From NCBI GenBank assembly GCA_029851415.1, contig CM056741.1:67012282-67076281 (forward strand): DNA of 64,000 nt, in the 5' to 3' direction. This document shows, in pieces, positions 47,504-59,549 of the stretch (its first letter is position 1; every line of letters starts with the position of its first letter). The stretch comes from Eretmocerus hayati (lineage: Eukaryota; Arthropoda; Insecta; Hymenoptera; Aphelinidae). The position numbers and the translations under genes were made by a program. The notes below the pieces were generated by a model that was not told the DNA's origin, made no database searches, and saw only the letters and a list, made by a program, of their open reading frames with translations.

Positions 47504-50500
47504 GGTTGTTTTGCGGGATTTCCAGTTTTGAGTAGATTCTGAACTACCGAAACCACTGAACAAACACTCATAAAAATTCACAATAATGCCAACCGAAATT
47601 CGAAATTAGATGACATATTGATAGCAAATAGCTCAACAGTAAAATATTTGTAACCTCCATAATGATGCACTGAATAATGTGGACTATTTTCCAAGAATCC
47701 TCTTATAGAAACATCTGTAAAATTTAAATGAATCGAAGGCTTGGAAAATTTTTAATTGACTATATCAGTGGGAAATTTAGTAGTAATCTTGAATTTACTC
47801 ATTACCACACTCAAATCGCATCTTTGTGAACGATGGCTAAATTCAGGCAGTAATATATCATTGTTAGTTTCAAAACCCTCTACAAGCTCTCAATATCAAC
47901 CCTTCAAAAATGTATCTCATTACTTTATTTTTGACCATGACTGATCTGGCTACAATTAATTGTTCAGATTTACAACTTCTCCGATGCACTTTTTATTTAT
48001 CGATGGAAAAATATTATCCAACAGACTTTATTTTTCGTGAATCCGGCAAGAGCTGCATTTTCCCATCCAAAATTCATTCATGCAACATACAACATCTTTG
48101 TAAAATTCAATGACGAGCTTATTATTTATATTCTGGGTGATAATTTACTCCATCGGGATGTGATAAGGTGTGTGCAGCAATATAAACAAATGAATAATAT
48201 GCAAGCGATGGGAATCTGAGTGATAAATGTCCCACAATAATTGTGTGGTACTCAATCTTTATAGCATAAGAATACACATTATCCATATTTTTCGACGTTT
48301 TATTCTTGAACAATGCTGACTTGGATGTGCTTAATGCATGTTTACGGGCACGATCGAATGAGCTCATATTACCCCAGAAAAGTATTTCTGATCAGAGAGA
48401 ATAACAACAGGTGTTAGGTTTAGTAATGTAGGCCTACACATATATCAGTGATTCCGTTGAAAGTGTGATTTTCCGTGTTCCAAGTTCCCCCAAGTTTCTG
48501 AATGTTTAAATATGCATTATAACAATTTTCTGGTGTGTATTCTATTGGTGCGCAACTATGTTAATAGTTTTTAAGTCGGTTCTGACGTCCCCGTAATTTG
48601 TAGTGCTTCATAAAGGTCCGAAATGTCAATTCCGCCCCCTGTAAAAAACCTATCTTTGACTCTTGCATTCACTGCAACGCAAATTCAGAGTCGAAAACCC
48701 TCATGTGTAGCTATGCACTTCAATTGGTAATACTTCAAACAACATATTCCACCACTTTGCGAATCAAAGTTACTGGCTTAGTTCGCGCACGGACATCCGA
48801 CATTTTGAAGACGGGTTTGCACCGAAACCGCTCGCACAACACTAATTAGGTCAGCAAAGTTCCCGATAGTCTATTGAGCCTTTCTAACCAATGCGGTTGA
48901 TTTCCAGATACCCAAACACATCTAATTCTTGCGCGACATATACCGAAAACTCGAATCCGCGGCCGAGTGCAGCACATAAACGTGTTTTCCAAATGGCGTA
49001 CAAAATTTTCGGTCAATTCCGTGTTGATGTTGTGCTCCTCCCAAACGTGCTATATCGCTTAGTGAAACACATTTTCTTGAAGTATTTGGTTGCATTGGAT
49101 CAAATCTATGCGGAAAAAAGGTCTACGATTAGTTGGCGAGCCGTGGGAATATTTCTTAGGCAAAATGTCAATTCCGTCCCTGTCCATTCCGTCCCCCTCC
49201 GCGACCCCTTAAACTCGACATATCTTTGTTCGGCTTCAATTTTGAGTTACGCAGCTCTAGGTACTTCCTTTTTGTGCTAAAACAAGTGGAAACCAACTGC
49301 AACGACCCACTAAAACTCGTCTGGGGCTGAAATAATTTTTTGACCCAAATCACTCCGTACGACGATTTTGGTCTCAAAAAATAACACTTTCGGGGGAATC
49401 ACTCATATATAAATGCTGAGATAACACGGGTTACGCGAGAATTATGTGTGTGAAGCAATTGCAACGAGTGTGAAAGTCTACCACAAAAAAACTGATTTTG
49501 GGAAATTATAAGTATTTAATTCTAATTTAATATCTCAATTAATAATGAGCTTTCACAATTTCGAGTAGGGAATTCGATAGCATCGAGATTGGAATTCCTG
49601 AGCGATTAGTCTGCTTCTGTCCGAGCAGAATTCGCACTCTAATCTCATTTTCCTCTCTCTTTCTCCGTCTGTCTTTGCGTATTTCTCTTTCGCACTCGGG
49701 CGGTATGTTTCTGCACTTCTCAAGCGAGGCTCGCGAGACGGGCTATTTATAAAGAGGAAGCCGACGTCGCGAGGGTCAACGTTTAACCTTGCCCGACGTG
49801 AACCGCGCGGCAGATTCGTCGTTTTTCTTATTTGGCTCTCGGTTATTATAGGTAGAGTTGTGCGCCGATAATCGCAATCTGGGCCAGTCAAAACTCCATT
49901 GACACGAACGTTTCAAGAATTTCATGAACCTCAAAGATTTCCTAACACTTGCACGACTCGTGTGCTCGTATCACTGACATTGTTCAATTCTTGGTCATTT
50001 TTAATCGCTCTCATTGGGAATGAAAAACGGCTGGCATACTACATTTCCAGTAGCAGCTCATTCAAGGTTTTCTCTCGCGGTTCAACCAGGTGAAAGAAGA
50101 TGGTTATTGCTTGTGTAAAAAATGGTATATACTTTGTCAGTTGTTGATCCTCAGAATTCAAAGGTTGCGATATTTGTGAAATTTTTGACAACAGTTAGCT
50201 TGAGGTTTCTTCCCAAGTATTCAGAGATTTCCACGAAAATGAGAGACGGATGACAGTCGAATGACTCTACGAATGACGTTCGACCACTAATCTTTGACCG
50301 ATGAAAGATCATTCATGGACGGATTTAGAATGTCACTTGAAGATGCTCATTCACACGAAACAGAACGCAAGTGGAGGAAGTGACGCCAATAAACCACTCC
50401 TCGACTCTCATCGAAATCAGAAATAACTAAGCTATATCAAATTTATATTAACAAGTTAAATTTATACGCTCACAACTTGAGAGCGAAGAACGCGGTAAAC

Positions 50501-51040
50501 AATACAAGGCTAGTTGATCTCTATCAGATAACTGTCGTACTGTTGACGCACCAATATATTATTTCGATTATCTGCATTACCGTCAACACGGAAAATTCGA
50601 TAGAGTGGTATTCTCGGCGATCTGTTTTCTTATCTTTATTTTTATTCCATTCTAATCAGGGCTCTCTGTTGTAGAAGTCAACAAAAAGTTATTTCGAAGT
50701 CGCCGCATTTAGATTAATCTTCTTATTTTTGATTCTAAGAATTTGATGTATGTACGAGAGCCATCAAATCCTTATTCAGGTAGATGCGGGTAGATGAGAG
50801 GAGCGACGGTCCGAATAAACAGTTTCATTTTTCCCCGAATATTTAGAGGCTAAAAAGTGAGATTTAAATGTGGTTCGGTGGATATTTCTTTTGGGATTTC
50901 CAATGGTTGACTATTTTTCTTACTCATGATGCCAAGAACTCGCGCCATGGCGCCATCCAAGAAACAGACAATTATTGAGGCTTTTTTCGAGATCGCTTTC
51001 CTCTTCCGGTGTGAATAGACTTGATGAATATAGTCTAGTA
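47504..51040. other. Intergenic; no gene recognised
   Basis: The ORFs are short and overlap on both strands; the 129-codon one at 48891 shows no motif. The word ATGTCAATTCCG occurs near 48620 and 49165, followed by CCCC-rich sequence, possibly the edges of an unrecognised repeat of about 550-780 bases. GGCTATTTATAAAGAGGAAG near 49741 is TATA-box-like, but no adjacent coding sequence could be assigned. Confidence 0.3.
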
Positions 51041-51200
51041 GAGATGTAAAATTTACTATCCGAACACTTTAATTCAATAAAAGAGAAGTGTCGGAGATAG
51101 ATTTCGCGTCGCCTCTATAGCGACCCTACTCAGCCGGGGCCCCAAAACGGCCCGACGAGCGAGGTGCATATACTATTTTTTGGTATCAGAGCGACTAAAC
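51041..51200 (+). mobile_element. Possible copia-like LTR end with primer-binding site
   Basis: AATTCAATAAAAGAGAAGTG (near 51070) supplies a poly(A) signal. About 100 bases later TTTTTTGGTATCAGAGCG (near 51176-51193) looks like the sequence just after an LTR, with TGGTATCAGAGC of the type used as a tRNA primer-binding site by many copia elements. No LTR partner, gag or pol is visible nearby, so this would be a heavily truncated remnant. Assignment is from pattern memory. Confidence 0.3.
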
Positions 51201-53110
51201 GCCAACTTTCTGATTCGAGCCGGGAGGAAAAATGGCCGTTTAGTCGTTATTATGCCGAAACGACATTTTATGGGTGACAACAACAAGTTGCTAATTTTGT
51301 GGAAACTAATTTCGTAAAAGACTTACAAGGAGAGTGTAAAGAGCTGGAGCCGTAAATTTCATTCGAAATTCTTCCACTGTCTTGCACCAGGTAAAGCATG
51401 AAGATTAAGGTTTATCCAGAACTTACATGACTTTTGAACGCTGGTCATAAAGTGTTTCGCATTATTTCTGAACAAATTTAGGGTGTGTATGAGACTGTAC
51501 AAATTACAAAATTAGTGTCCTAGATACTCTGGGCTTCCTTTGTGAATATCGAAACTTAAAAAATTTGACGATGTTTCAAGGTCATCTGATAGGAGTTTCA
51601 AAAATCATTAAGTCTTGAATTCACATGAGTGTTTCAAATGAACTCGAAAATGTATACGATGGTCATAAGAAATTATCACTGTAATCATTTCGAATTTCAT
51701 CAAAACCTCGGATTTCCAAAACTGTACTCGCAAATAAACGCAGTTTCGTATCAAACATTGAGCTCCCGTGGGTTTACGTTACTTTTCAGACGGTACAGAC
51801 CGTCCACGACCAAGTATTGATATTTTATTGAATAATGGAATAAATTCACACCGTTCTGAAGCTCATAGTTCCACAATTTGATGGTAAAAATTGTAGGATG
51901 AGTATGTAAGAATCAAAATATTTGCCATTTCAATCGAGGCAAGTTGCAATGCATTGAAATTGCGCTAACCTTGAACGTTGAAAGCTCGCGATTGAATTCA
52001 GAACACATTCGCTTTTAGTGCTATCTCGAGCTACATTGCTCTGCATCAAGCTCAAATCGAGGCTCAAATAATTGCAAGTCAAGTGCCTTCATAAACGATT
52101 TACTACAGAAGGCTTTCAAAGGCACTGCGCAATATACCCAACAACATCATTCCATTCCCACACCGCATAATATAGATATTATATAAAATCCTTCTGGCGC
52201 CCGTTGACATACGCTACGGATCTTGTCTGACCAATGTCGGCTGTAACTACTTGCACGGCAAGGCCGCGCATCCATTCGGTCAGATCACCGCGCCACTGCT
52301 TTATCTCGGATTTCGTTCGCTTCGACGCTCCGGCAAATGCATTGGTTTGATTTCGTTCAAGTTTACATCTGTGGCTTATGCATCGTGGTTGCACAATTGC
52401 ACAATGGGCTAGTTTCGAGTATTGACCCATATCGTTAGTATAATAGCAAGCAACGGGCACGGCCTTTTCAATCGTAAAATCTAGGTTTTCTCTCTATTGC
52501 GTGAATCGGTCCACGAACGTACGCATAATCACAAAGGTATTATAATACTAGTGCGTTGGAAAGTCATTCGATGATTCATAGAGAGTCGATTCCCTTCTCT
52601 CTCCTCCCTTTTTCTCGCACCATTTCGTTCGTGATCGGAGAGGCGAGAGAATCTTCTTGGGTTTTTTTTTATCTTATGAAGTGTGGGCGGCCGTGTGTTT
52701 ACTCCCACAGTGGTGGGCTCACGTCGCATTTCGTTCCGTTTTGTCTATATAAAGCGTCAGAATGAAAGAAAAATAGGTGCACACCATCGTTCCAACTAAC
52801 AATCGTCTCACAGATCTGCGGCTCTACCCAACTGATTTGAGATGACCTGAAATTTAAATCTCACTTGGAAGAGATCGGTGGAAACATAATTCGCATGATG
52901 ATCATTCAAAGAAGAAACGCACTTTCAATCGATCCGGACCGTTATTAACAAATTCGCAGGATGTCGATTTTTCCAAATGAAAATGACTGTTTGTTCCGAA
53001 ATCGTCACAGAGATTCTCTGAACCGTCATTTCTCATCTGTAATAAAAATGTACACCTACGGAAAAACTGCGAGACCGCTAGGCATACTGCGGTCAAAGAG
53101 TCCGAGTCTC
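51201..53110. other. Intergenic; no gene recognised
   Basis: A 93-codon minus-strand ORF (52460-52179) has no stop or repeat but no recognisable domain. TATATAAAGCGTC near 52747 is TATA-box-like. I found no repeat structure here. Confidence 0.3.
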
Positions 53111-53940
53111 GTACCAGTCTAAAAGTATGAATTCCGCACGCTATCAGCGCGCTCGGGGCACACGCACAGAATTTTTCGATAAAAATTACCAGACTAGTTA
53201 AGGAAAAATTACCCTACATGACGGCAATCGTGGGACGCGCCACCTAGGAGCGCCAGTTTTTACGGGCATGTAGGGTAATTTTTCCCTGTACCAAGGAGAT
53301 GGTTTCTGTTATGCCATTTAGTAGTGATGTTGCTCTGATCAATATCAATATCACCAGGAGTAAGAATGAAGATGATTCAGCAAGTCTCAAATGGTTTTAT
53401 CAGTTTGTATGCTTCGACCTCGGAATCAAAATCCAGGCATCTTCGTCAGAACGAGTCAAATAATGTACTTCTACACTAAAATGTTTGTGAGGTTAGGTGA
53501 GATGTCGAGTTCCGGCCGGGGCTGAGGGCTCGCGGCGCGCGCAGGCGCACCCAGCTCTTGTTTATACTGGTACGGTAAAAATTACCCTACAAGTGCCCGC
53601 AAAATTCACCCAAATTCACCGCACTTTTTCAGCAAATTCGATACAATTTTTGGCCTGAAATAAAATTTACCTTACAGATAGGTAATTTTTCTCGACACTC
53701 ATCCACAATAAGTAGTCTGAAATGTCGGACGTCCCACGATTACCCTAACTGTGCCCGTAATTTTTATCGAAAAATTCTGTGCGTGCACTTGACTAGCCCG
53801 GAAACCGTATTAGCACGGTGCCGAAATAAAACCACCTCAGGTCTATGCGAGATTCTATGCTAGTACGGTATCGTATCCGGACTAGTCAAGTGCCCTGAGC
53901 GCGCTGATAGCGTGCGGAATTCATACTTTTGGACTGGTAC
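53111..53940. mobile_element. 830-bp element with nested inverted repeats
   Basis: The terminal inverted repeat is about 51 bases: GTACCAGTCTAAAAGTATGA and onward at 53111, matched by its complement ending at 53940. Inside are further inverted pairs: ACAGAATTTTTCGATAAAAA with TTTTTATCGAAAAATTCTGT (53166 and 53761), GGAAAAATTACCCTACATG with CATGTAGGGTAATTTTTCC (53202 and 53268), and CTTGACTAG with CTAGTCAAG (53788 and 53881). The pattern suggests one or more insertions of related elements into each other. No ORF of note. Confidence 0.65.
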
Positions 53941-53989
53941 GGCTGGCGGTCTTGCAGTCCTTTAGTGTCGGGCTACCGGTCAGACTTTC

Positions 53990-54319
53990 AAGGGGGACCC
54001 ACGACTTTCGGGTTACCAATTACCCCCAATTTTTTTTCTTATAGTTTGGTACTACCTTGTGAATGAGAAATCTAAAGTAACTCCGTCAAATGGGCCTCGT
54101 GTTCAAAGATACAACCACTGATATTATGATTGCTTATATATGCCCATGTCAAAAAGTAATACATATGGATAATACTTGCAAAGCTAAGGTTTTTGCTTGT
54201 AGCTCTGAACAGAAGGCCTATTTGACGGAGTTACTTTGGATCTTCATTTACTAGATAGTACCAAACTGTGAAAAAATTTCGAGGGTGATTGGCAACCCGA
54301 ACTTCGTGGGTTCCCCTTG
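53990..54319. mobile_element. MITE-like hairpin, ~330 bp
   Basis: AAGGGGGACCCACGACTTTC on the left pairs with AACTTCGTGGGTTCCCCTT on the right. The arms continue with TAGTTTGGTACTA against TAGTACCAAACTG and GTAACTCCGTCAAATGGGCC against GGCCTATTTGACGGAGTTAC. Arms are about 120 bases with a ~85-base centre. It has no coding capacity. Confidence 0.75.
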
Positions 54320-55814
54320 TTAGTGAAAAATGCTGTCAGAGATTCATGCTTACCGGTTGATCTCTCTCTTGATCTCTCTAGATTTCTTTTGATACGAGTT
54401 CCTGAATATCAAAGAAGACGTAGAAGCTAGAAGAAGCGAGATTGTAATAATTCATTACACAACAAAAACACGCACAAGCTTGTACGAGGATCATCAAGTT
54501 GGCGGAGCACGAATCTAGGGCTCGTCTACTTGGAGACATGGAGACCTACCTTTGTTTTCTACCAAACCTTATTCAAATTTTGGTTTTTCTTATTAAAAGT
54601 ATGGATCCATTTTTTTGAATTATCAAAATTGCGCCAGCCTTATTTCTTGGAGGTCAAAATTTGAAAAAAATTTTAAAAATCCATCCAGTAAATGACTAAA
54701 ATGACCTAGAATAATTATGTAAACGACTGCATTCATATTCGTTCACAAAATAAATGAGAATAACCTAGAACAATCTAAAACCAGCACCGGAACTTTGGCG
54801 GAGTATACAGGAATTTTTTGAATCACGATTTTCGAATCCGGAGCTATAAACAGAAAAACAATTTACTCACAAAGTTACAGAAGTGTCCCAAATCCATTAC
54901 ATTTTCCAAAGATCTGGGGGTGTATTCGGATTAGCGAGAGTTTCAGCACGACCTATGGCACGACCAATCATAATCAAAATTTGTATAATATGCACATTTG
55001 TCCCCACGCAATGGCACTGATGAACCTCACGTTTTATGTCCAGCAAACCCCTGCATCGTACTCGGCATGATTCGAAAGTAAGTCCTCTAAAGACAAGGGA
55101 TCGATTCAGCTTGAACTTTGACGATAATATTTGTCTCGTGCAATGTTTGCTGGTATGAAACGACGACATTTCCGATGTTTAAACTCAGAACTCCTCCATG
55201 ATAACGGTTTGAATTTTGAACATTTGAAATTCCAACATTTCGAAAATCTGACGTTTTGAAATTTGAGTTTTCGCAAAGCTGGCTGTTGAAAGAAGGCTTC
55301 CAGAATTCTGATCATATGGGGAAATGAGCTAGGTTTTCTAGCCAGGCGCCTAAAATCTAACAAGATGGGTATTACCGAAATGCATTTCAGTACAGATGAG
55401 AGGACCTGCACGAACAATAGCGTCATAGTCTGAATCGCGTTGATTGACTTTGAATCGAATATCGAATAAAGTGATTCCCTTTCCAGCTCTACGATTATTT
55501 ATTCAACACTCAAGATCGCTCGACAGTGGCTTTTGTTTGGATAAAGAATGTAGCAAGTTCTCGTCTCGATGGATTGCATTCGGTATTATCTCTTCAATAA
55601 TAACCAATCTCGGAGTCAAAATGACAAGGTCGATCAAATTGTGGTGTTACATCACATACACATCCCCAGTCAAAAAATAATGGTGACGAAAAGAGCATTG
55701 ATTCGACTTTTTTAGATTATGAGCGCTATAGACAAATCAATCTGGCAGGGTGTATGTACATACATGTTAAGGGTGTTCATTAGTTCCCAATATTTCTACA
55801 TAAACTTCTTCATC
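54320..55814. other. Intergenic; no gene recognised
   Basis: Short ORFs on the minus strand (54897-55169, 55106-55426) overlap each other in different frames with no recognisable content. A patch at 55200-55270 carries repeated TTTGAATTTTGAAC/TTTGAAATTCC words of simple sequence. Confidence 0.3.
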
Positions 55815-56725
55815 TCCTAAAGGACCTCTTCGTGACCGTGAATGAAGGTGAACACTTTGAGTGTATGCGAAAAAATTGTTTACCCCCCCCCCCCCCGTAG
55901 AGCCATTCTTCGTGATTTTGGAGCCAATTTTTTCTTTAGCTGTTGGGCATACGTGCGGTTGACTGTCATTGTCAATATTCCTGAAAATAATCTAACTTTC
56001 TTCGAATTGATCTCTTGTGTCTCGTTTCTAAGTGTAGAAGAGCCCGTCGAGATGTTGGGTCCGTGAGTTCAGGACTGACACACCACACCGCTGTTTGGGT
56101 AGCCGATTTGATACCTCGAACTTCTTCACTTTTCGAGATCAGTCACAGCTCTGGTTGTAATGCACCAAATCGAGCTCATCAAGGGTTGTTTTAAAGTAAA
56201 TTATATCAGCCGTTGATTGAGAATACTTTTAGAGGAATTTGACCACGAGTCTTTGCAGGGACGGTCAATGACCGAGACAGAAATGTGGCTCAAACATCTC
56301 TTACAAGGAGAAGCCAGGGAGTGCGGGTCATGGATTTGGATGAAACTCTGGGAATAGTCTCCTTTTAGCACCAAAAGATGATACCCAAAGTCGCCGAGTC
56401 TAACGCTCCAGCGTTTCCGAGCTACAGACTAGAACCTATGCATTACAGTATATCTATATATGTGGTAAAATGCTATATATAGATATACTGTAATGCATAG
56501 GTTATAGCTCGTAGCTTGGAAACGCTTGAGCGTTAGACTCTGCAACTTTGGGTATCATCTTTTGGTGCTAAAAGGACACTATTCCCAGAGTTTCATCCAA
56601 ATCCATGACCCGCACTCCCTGGCCTCTCCTTGTTAGAATGGCTCTGCAGGAAGGGGGGGGGGTCAAAACACTTTTTCGCGTAAACTTGAAGTTTTTACCG
56701 TCATTTTTGGTCGTAAAGAGGCTCC
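55815..56725. mobile_element. Inverted-repeat element with homopolymer C/G in its arms
   Basis: The left arm (55815-55912) contains TGCGAAAAAATTGTTTA, a run of 15 C and GTAGAGCCATTCTT. The right arm (56632-56725) is its imperfect complement: AGAATGGCTCTGCAGG, a run of G and then TTTTTCGCGTAAAC. A separate 333-bp hairpin (56302-56634) sits directly against the inner edge of the right arm. Confidence 0.6.
56302..56634. mobile_element. 333-bp hairpin element, family copy 1
   Basis: Two arms of about 160 bases form a nearly perfect inverted repeat with a centre of only a few bases (near 56468). The left end is TACAAGGAGAAGCCAGGGAG and the right end CTCCCTGGCCTCTCCTTGTT. The arms include GAAACTCTGGGAATAGTCTC, GATACCCAAAGT and ATATACTGTAATGCATAGGT. 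It matches the element at 62129-62461 in length and motif order. Confidence 0.8.
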
Positions 56726-59240
56726 CTGGGGATTGAAGGAGTCTATAAAAAAAATATTGAGAGAAAATGGACACTCTAATGTACATACAAGAAAACAATC
56801 GACTTCTGAAAATAATGCTCGTGGGGAGAGTAAAATATAACTGCAAGCTTATTCGATGCTATAAATGAGATACCCGGCCTCCACAAACTTTTGCCACATA
56901 AACATCGCTATTGCTCGTTAATAAACTCCTCTCATTATTTTTCACCCTAAACCCTATGAGCGTACGTGTAATAGACATATTCGCGAGTTACGATTATTCG
57001 TGTCACAAGTATCCACGATAAACTCGAGAGAATGGAATTTTTTGCTACTGCAGATAGTTATAAGTGATATAGACCAAAAGTGGCGTATAAATATATCGAT
57101 CGCAGTATACGCGGCCAAGACGCGAGTAAGAGCAAAGTTTCGAGGCTGATTCATCGAGCAACGCGATATGAGAGAGCAACGAAGATCGGGGTGTATGTTA
57201 TAGACACAAGCAAGATGCAAAAAGTGGGTATGTGGGGCGTATACACCGAGATCATCGCTCAACAACTATGGCTCGCTCGCGCTACTGTTATCCTCAATAT
57301 GGATGTATATAAAGAATAATAACATGGGGGGGGGGGTGAGGGATGCGGATCCATTAGTCATCCGCGCTCCATGTCAGAGGGTCTTCTTAGGGACTGTATA
57401 GAATAAAGACGGGCGATGAAATCGGGTCATACAATGCTGTGCCGAGCTTTGGTCAAGCGATAGTATTCGACTAGAATATTCCCATTCTGAGTGGTTGACC
57501 GACGACGACGATGTAGCGCTCGAGACTCGAGGGTGCGTTTACTGTTGCGTTTGATGGTTATAACTTTGGGGGGGTCCATACCGCTCGAGTATAGGCACGC
57601 ACACATCACCGAGTGAGATCTATATGCGATAGCGACAAGTGTACGAAAGATAGTGTGGCACGAGGTCAGTGGTTGTCCGAGAGCAAGGGGGTCCAGAATC
57701 ACAGCTTCTTCGACCACGCCCTCGTCCCGCAGCCCGCAGCGCTCCGTCGCCGTCCGACTTTCAGTAGCGCGTCTTCGAAGCGAAACCGTACCTATACAGA
57801 TCAGTCAGGTTCGAAGTGTGTAGGGGGTGTACAGGGGGCGACGGACTCTCCCCCCCCCCTCCTTTCTCACCACCCCAGCAGAGCGCCACACTCGCAGAAT
57901 AACGCACGCAGCTGGTATAATATAACGAGCTGCCGACTGTCCGCGTGCGCGTCACCTACGTCCAATTTACCACCTCCCATCAATTTCTCACCATTACCAC
58001 TCTCTATGATTTTTTAATTTTATGGAAGCCAAACTAGAAACCTGAAATCGATTTGACCTAACCAACCACATCTAAAAATCTATAATAATTAGATTGGGAG
58101 CGTGAGAGCCGGAGCTTGCAAGCTCCGAGTGGCGAATTCGAATGAAGCAAGAATAGTGGCGCGAGGCTCGTTCATTCATAGCGGGCGCGAGAGATGATCG
58201 GCTCGAATATCTTCGTGTGTGAGTGTGGGTGGTGGTGGTGGCGCTGTATGATGCGAGCTTGCGGGTGCGCGGCGCAGCTTTGACGGAAGCTTGTATACAT
58301 ATACTACGGGCGGCTCACCGGCGCCGAGCGAGAATCAGTATAGTGCAGCTTTGGCGCGAGTCAACGACGCGGCCCGCCCGCCAGTCTGTAGCCAACTACC
58401 GAGCTTTAAAAAAGCTCCGGTCCGCGTATATCAAAATCGAAAAATAAATTCCTCGTTTTGAGAATCAACGAGCCGTCCATCGTACTCGTCCGTCCATCGA
58501 TTCGCAGCTTTCAAAAGTAGCTGAGCTCTATTTAGCGTAACGGTATCCGCGAGTGCATGTTAGAGGTGTCAAAAACATCACACGGTGTGTGTAAGGGGCT
58601 GCGCCCCCAAGAGGCCCAATTGTGATACCGGCGTGGCTCGCGGGCGAGCGCGCATTTAGATATTATTCTGGAGTTGTAAAAATTGTGCAGTGCGCGAGTA
58701 TATTCAAAATAAATATCGTTTTTTGAGTTGTACAGTGCGTGCATGCGTGTAACAGTGACTTGAAATTTCTGCCTGGAGTCTTGATACTTGAAGTAACAAA
58801 CACATTGGGAAAGAGACGAGCTGAGTGGGCCCCGGCCCCCGGCTACACGGCCTCCAAAGTAAGCATACACCTATTAGACGTCCTTACAATCCTGTTGGAG
58901 GAGAAATTAGAATTTCGTTAATTGTCCACTGGATGATCCGTTTGCGATCGAGGTATCCTACTTACGCATCGGATTGCAAGTAGTCTTGTAATCTTACTGG
59001 AAAAAGATTCAAACCGCTTATTAGCCTCGTTAAAATATAATTTATTATCGAGTGTTTGATTTTTCGCCTATTTGCAAATAGTAAAAATATCATGATACTG
59101 GTGTGTAAGTCGCACGACTCATTTTCACGAGGAAGTTATACCTGAGAGTGATACCAATTGGATCAAGATAACGTGCAAATGATCAATTTAAAAACACACA
59201 GCGCTGTTCGGAAAACCAACTTCAATTCCAGTAAAAGGAT
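56726..59240. other. Intergenic; homopolymer tracts, no gene recognised
   Basis: Runs of G (near 57327) and C (near 57851) and GC-rich, purine/pyrimidine-biased sequence occupy 57300-58500. The 134-codon ORF at 57613-58017 reads this biased sequence and shows no domain. GAGCTTGC-type words recur again (near 58114, 58256) as in 46.2-46.9 kb. Confidence 0.3.
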
Positions 59241-59495
59241 CTATGCGCTTCCAGTTTCAACTCGTTCTCGCTCTATATTCTCATCGTATACCACTCCTGG
59301 CTGGCGGAACTGAGGCTTTTCCACTTGCCATTTATCGTACGGCACTCTTATCCCCAATCCATCCACGTACCTCCCAATCCCTTTTCCTCTTCCGGATCTA
59401 TGAATCAGCCGTTTCTGCATCAGCGCATTCAGAAGTTGTACAAAATCGCTTCTTTCATGAATTAGTCTTTCAGAAACTCGGGCATCCAAAATATT
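59241..59495 (-). other. Unidentified ORF with dibasic sites
   Basis: A minus-strand frame of about 84 codons opens without an ATG (a GTG follows an in-frame stop closely). It contains LLNALMQKRLIHRSGRGKGI followed by GRYVDGLGIRVPYDKWQ. The Lys-Arg pair and the Arg/Gly-rich stretch resemble a prohormone processing region, but no known neuropeptide is recognised. It could be one exon of a spliced gene or chance; the opposite strand is also open (59243-59548). Confidence 0.2.
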
Positions 59496-59549
59496 CACTT
59501 CTCATTCAATATTCTTTCTCAAAATTCGATTACTGTATCCCAGGATGAT

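Noticed and set aside
47113..47581. Overlapping minus-strand ORFs of 111 and 122 codons
   Set aside because: Both read through the arms of the 270-bp hairpin, so their length reflects repeat sequence.
48891..49280. 129-codon ORF
   Set aside because: No domain pattern, and its content runs into CCCC-rich repeat-like sequence near 49165.
57613..58017. 134-codon ORF in GC-rich sequence
   Set aside because: Composition is driven by homopolymer and purine-biased tracts; the overlapping opposite-strand frame is equally open.
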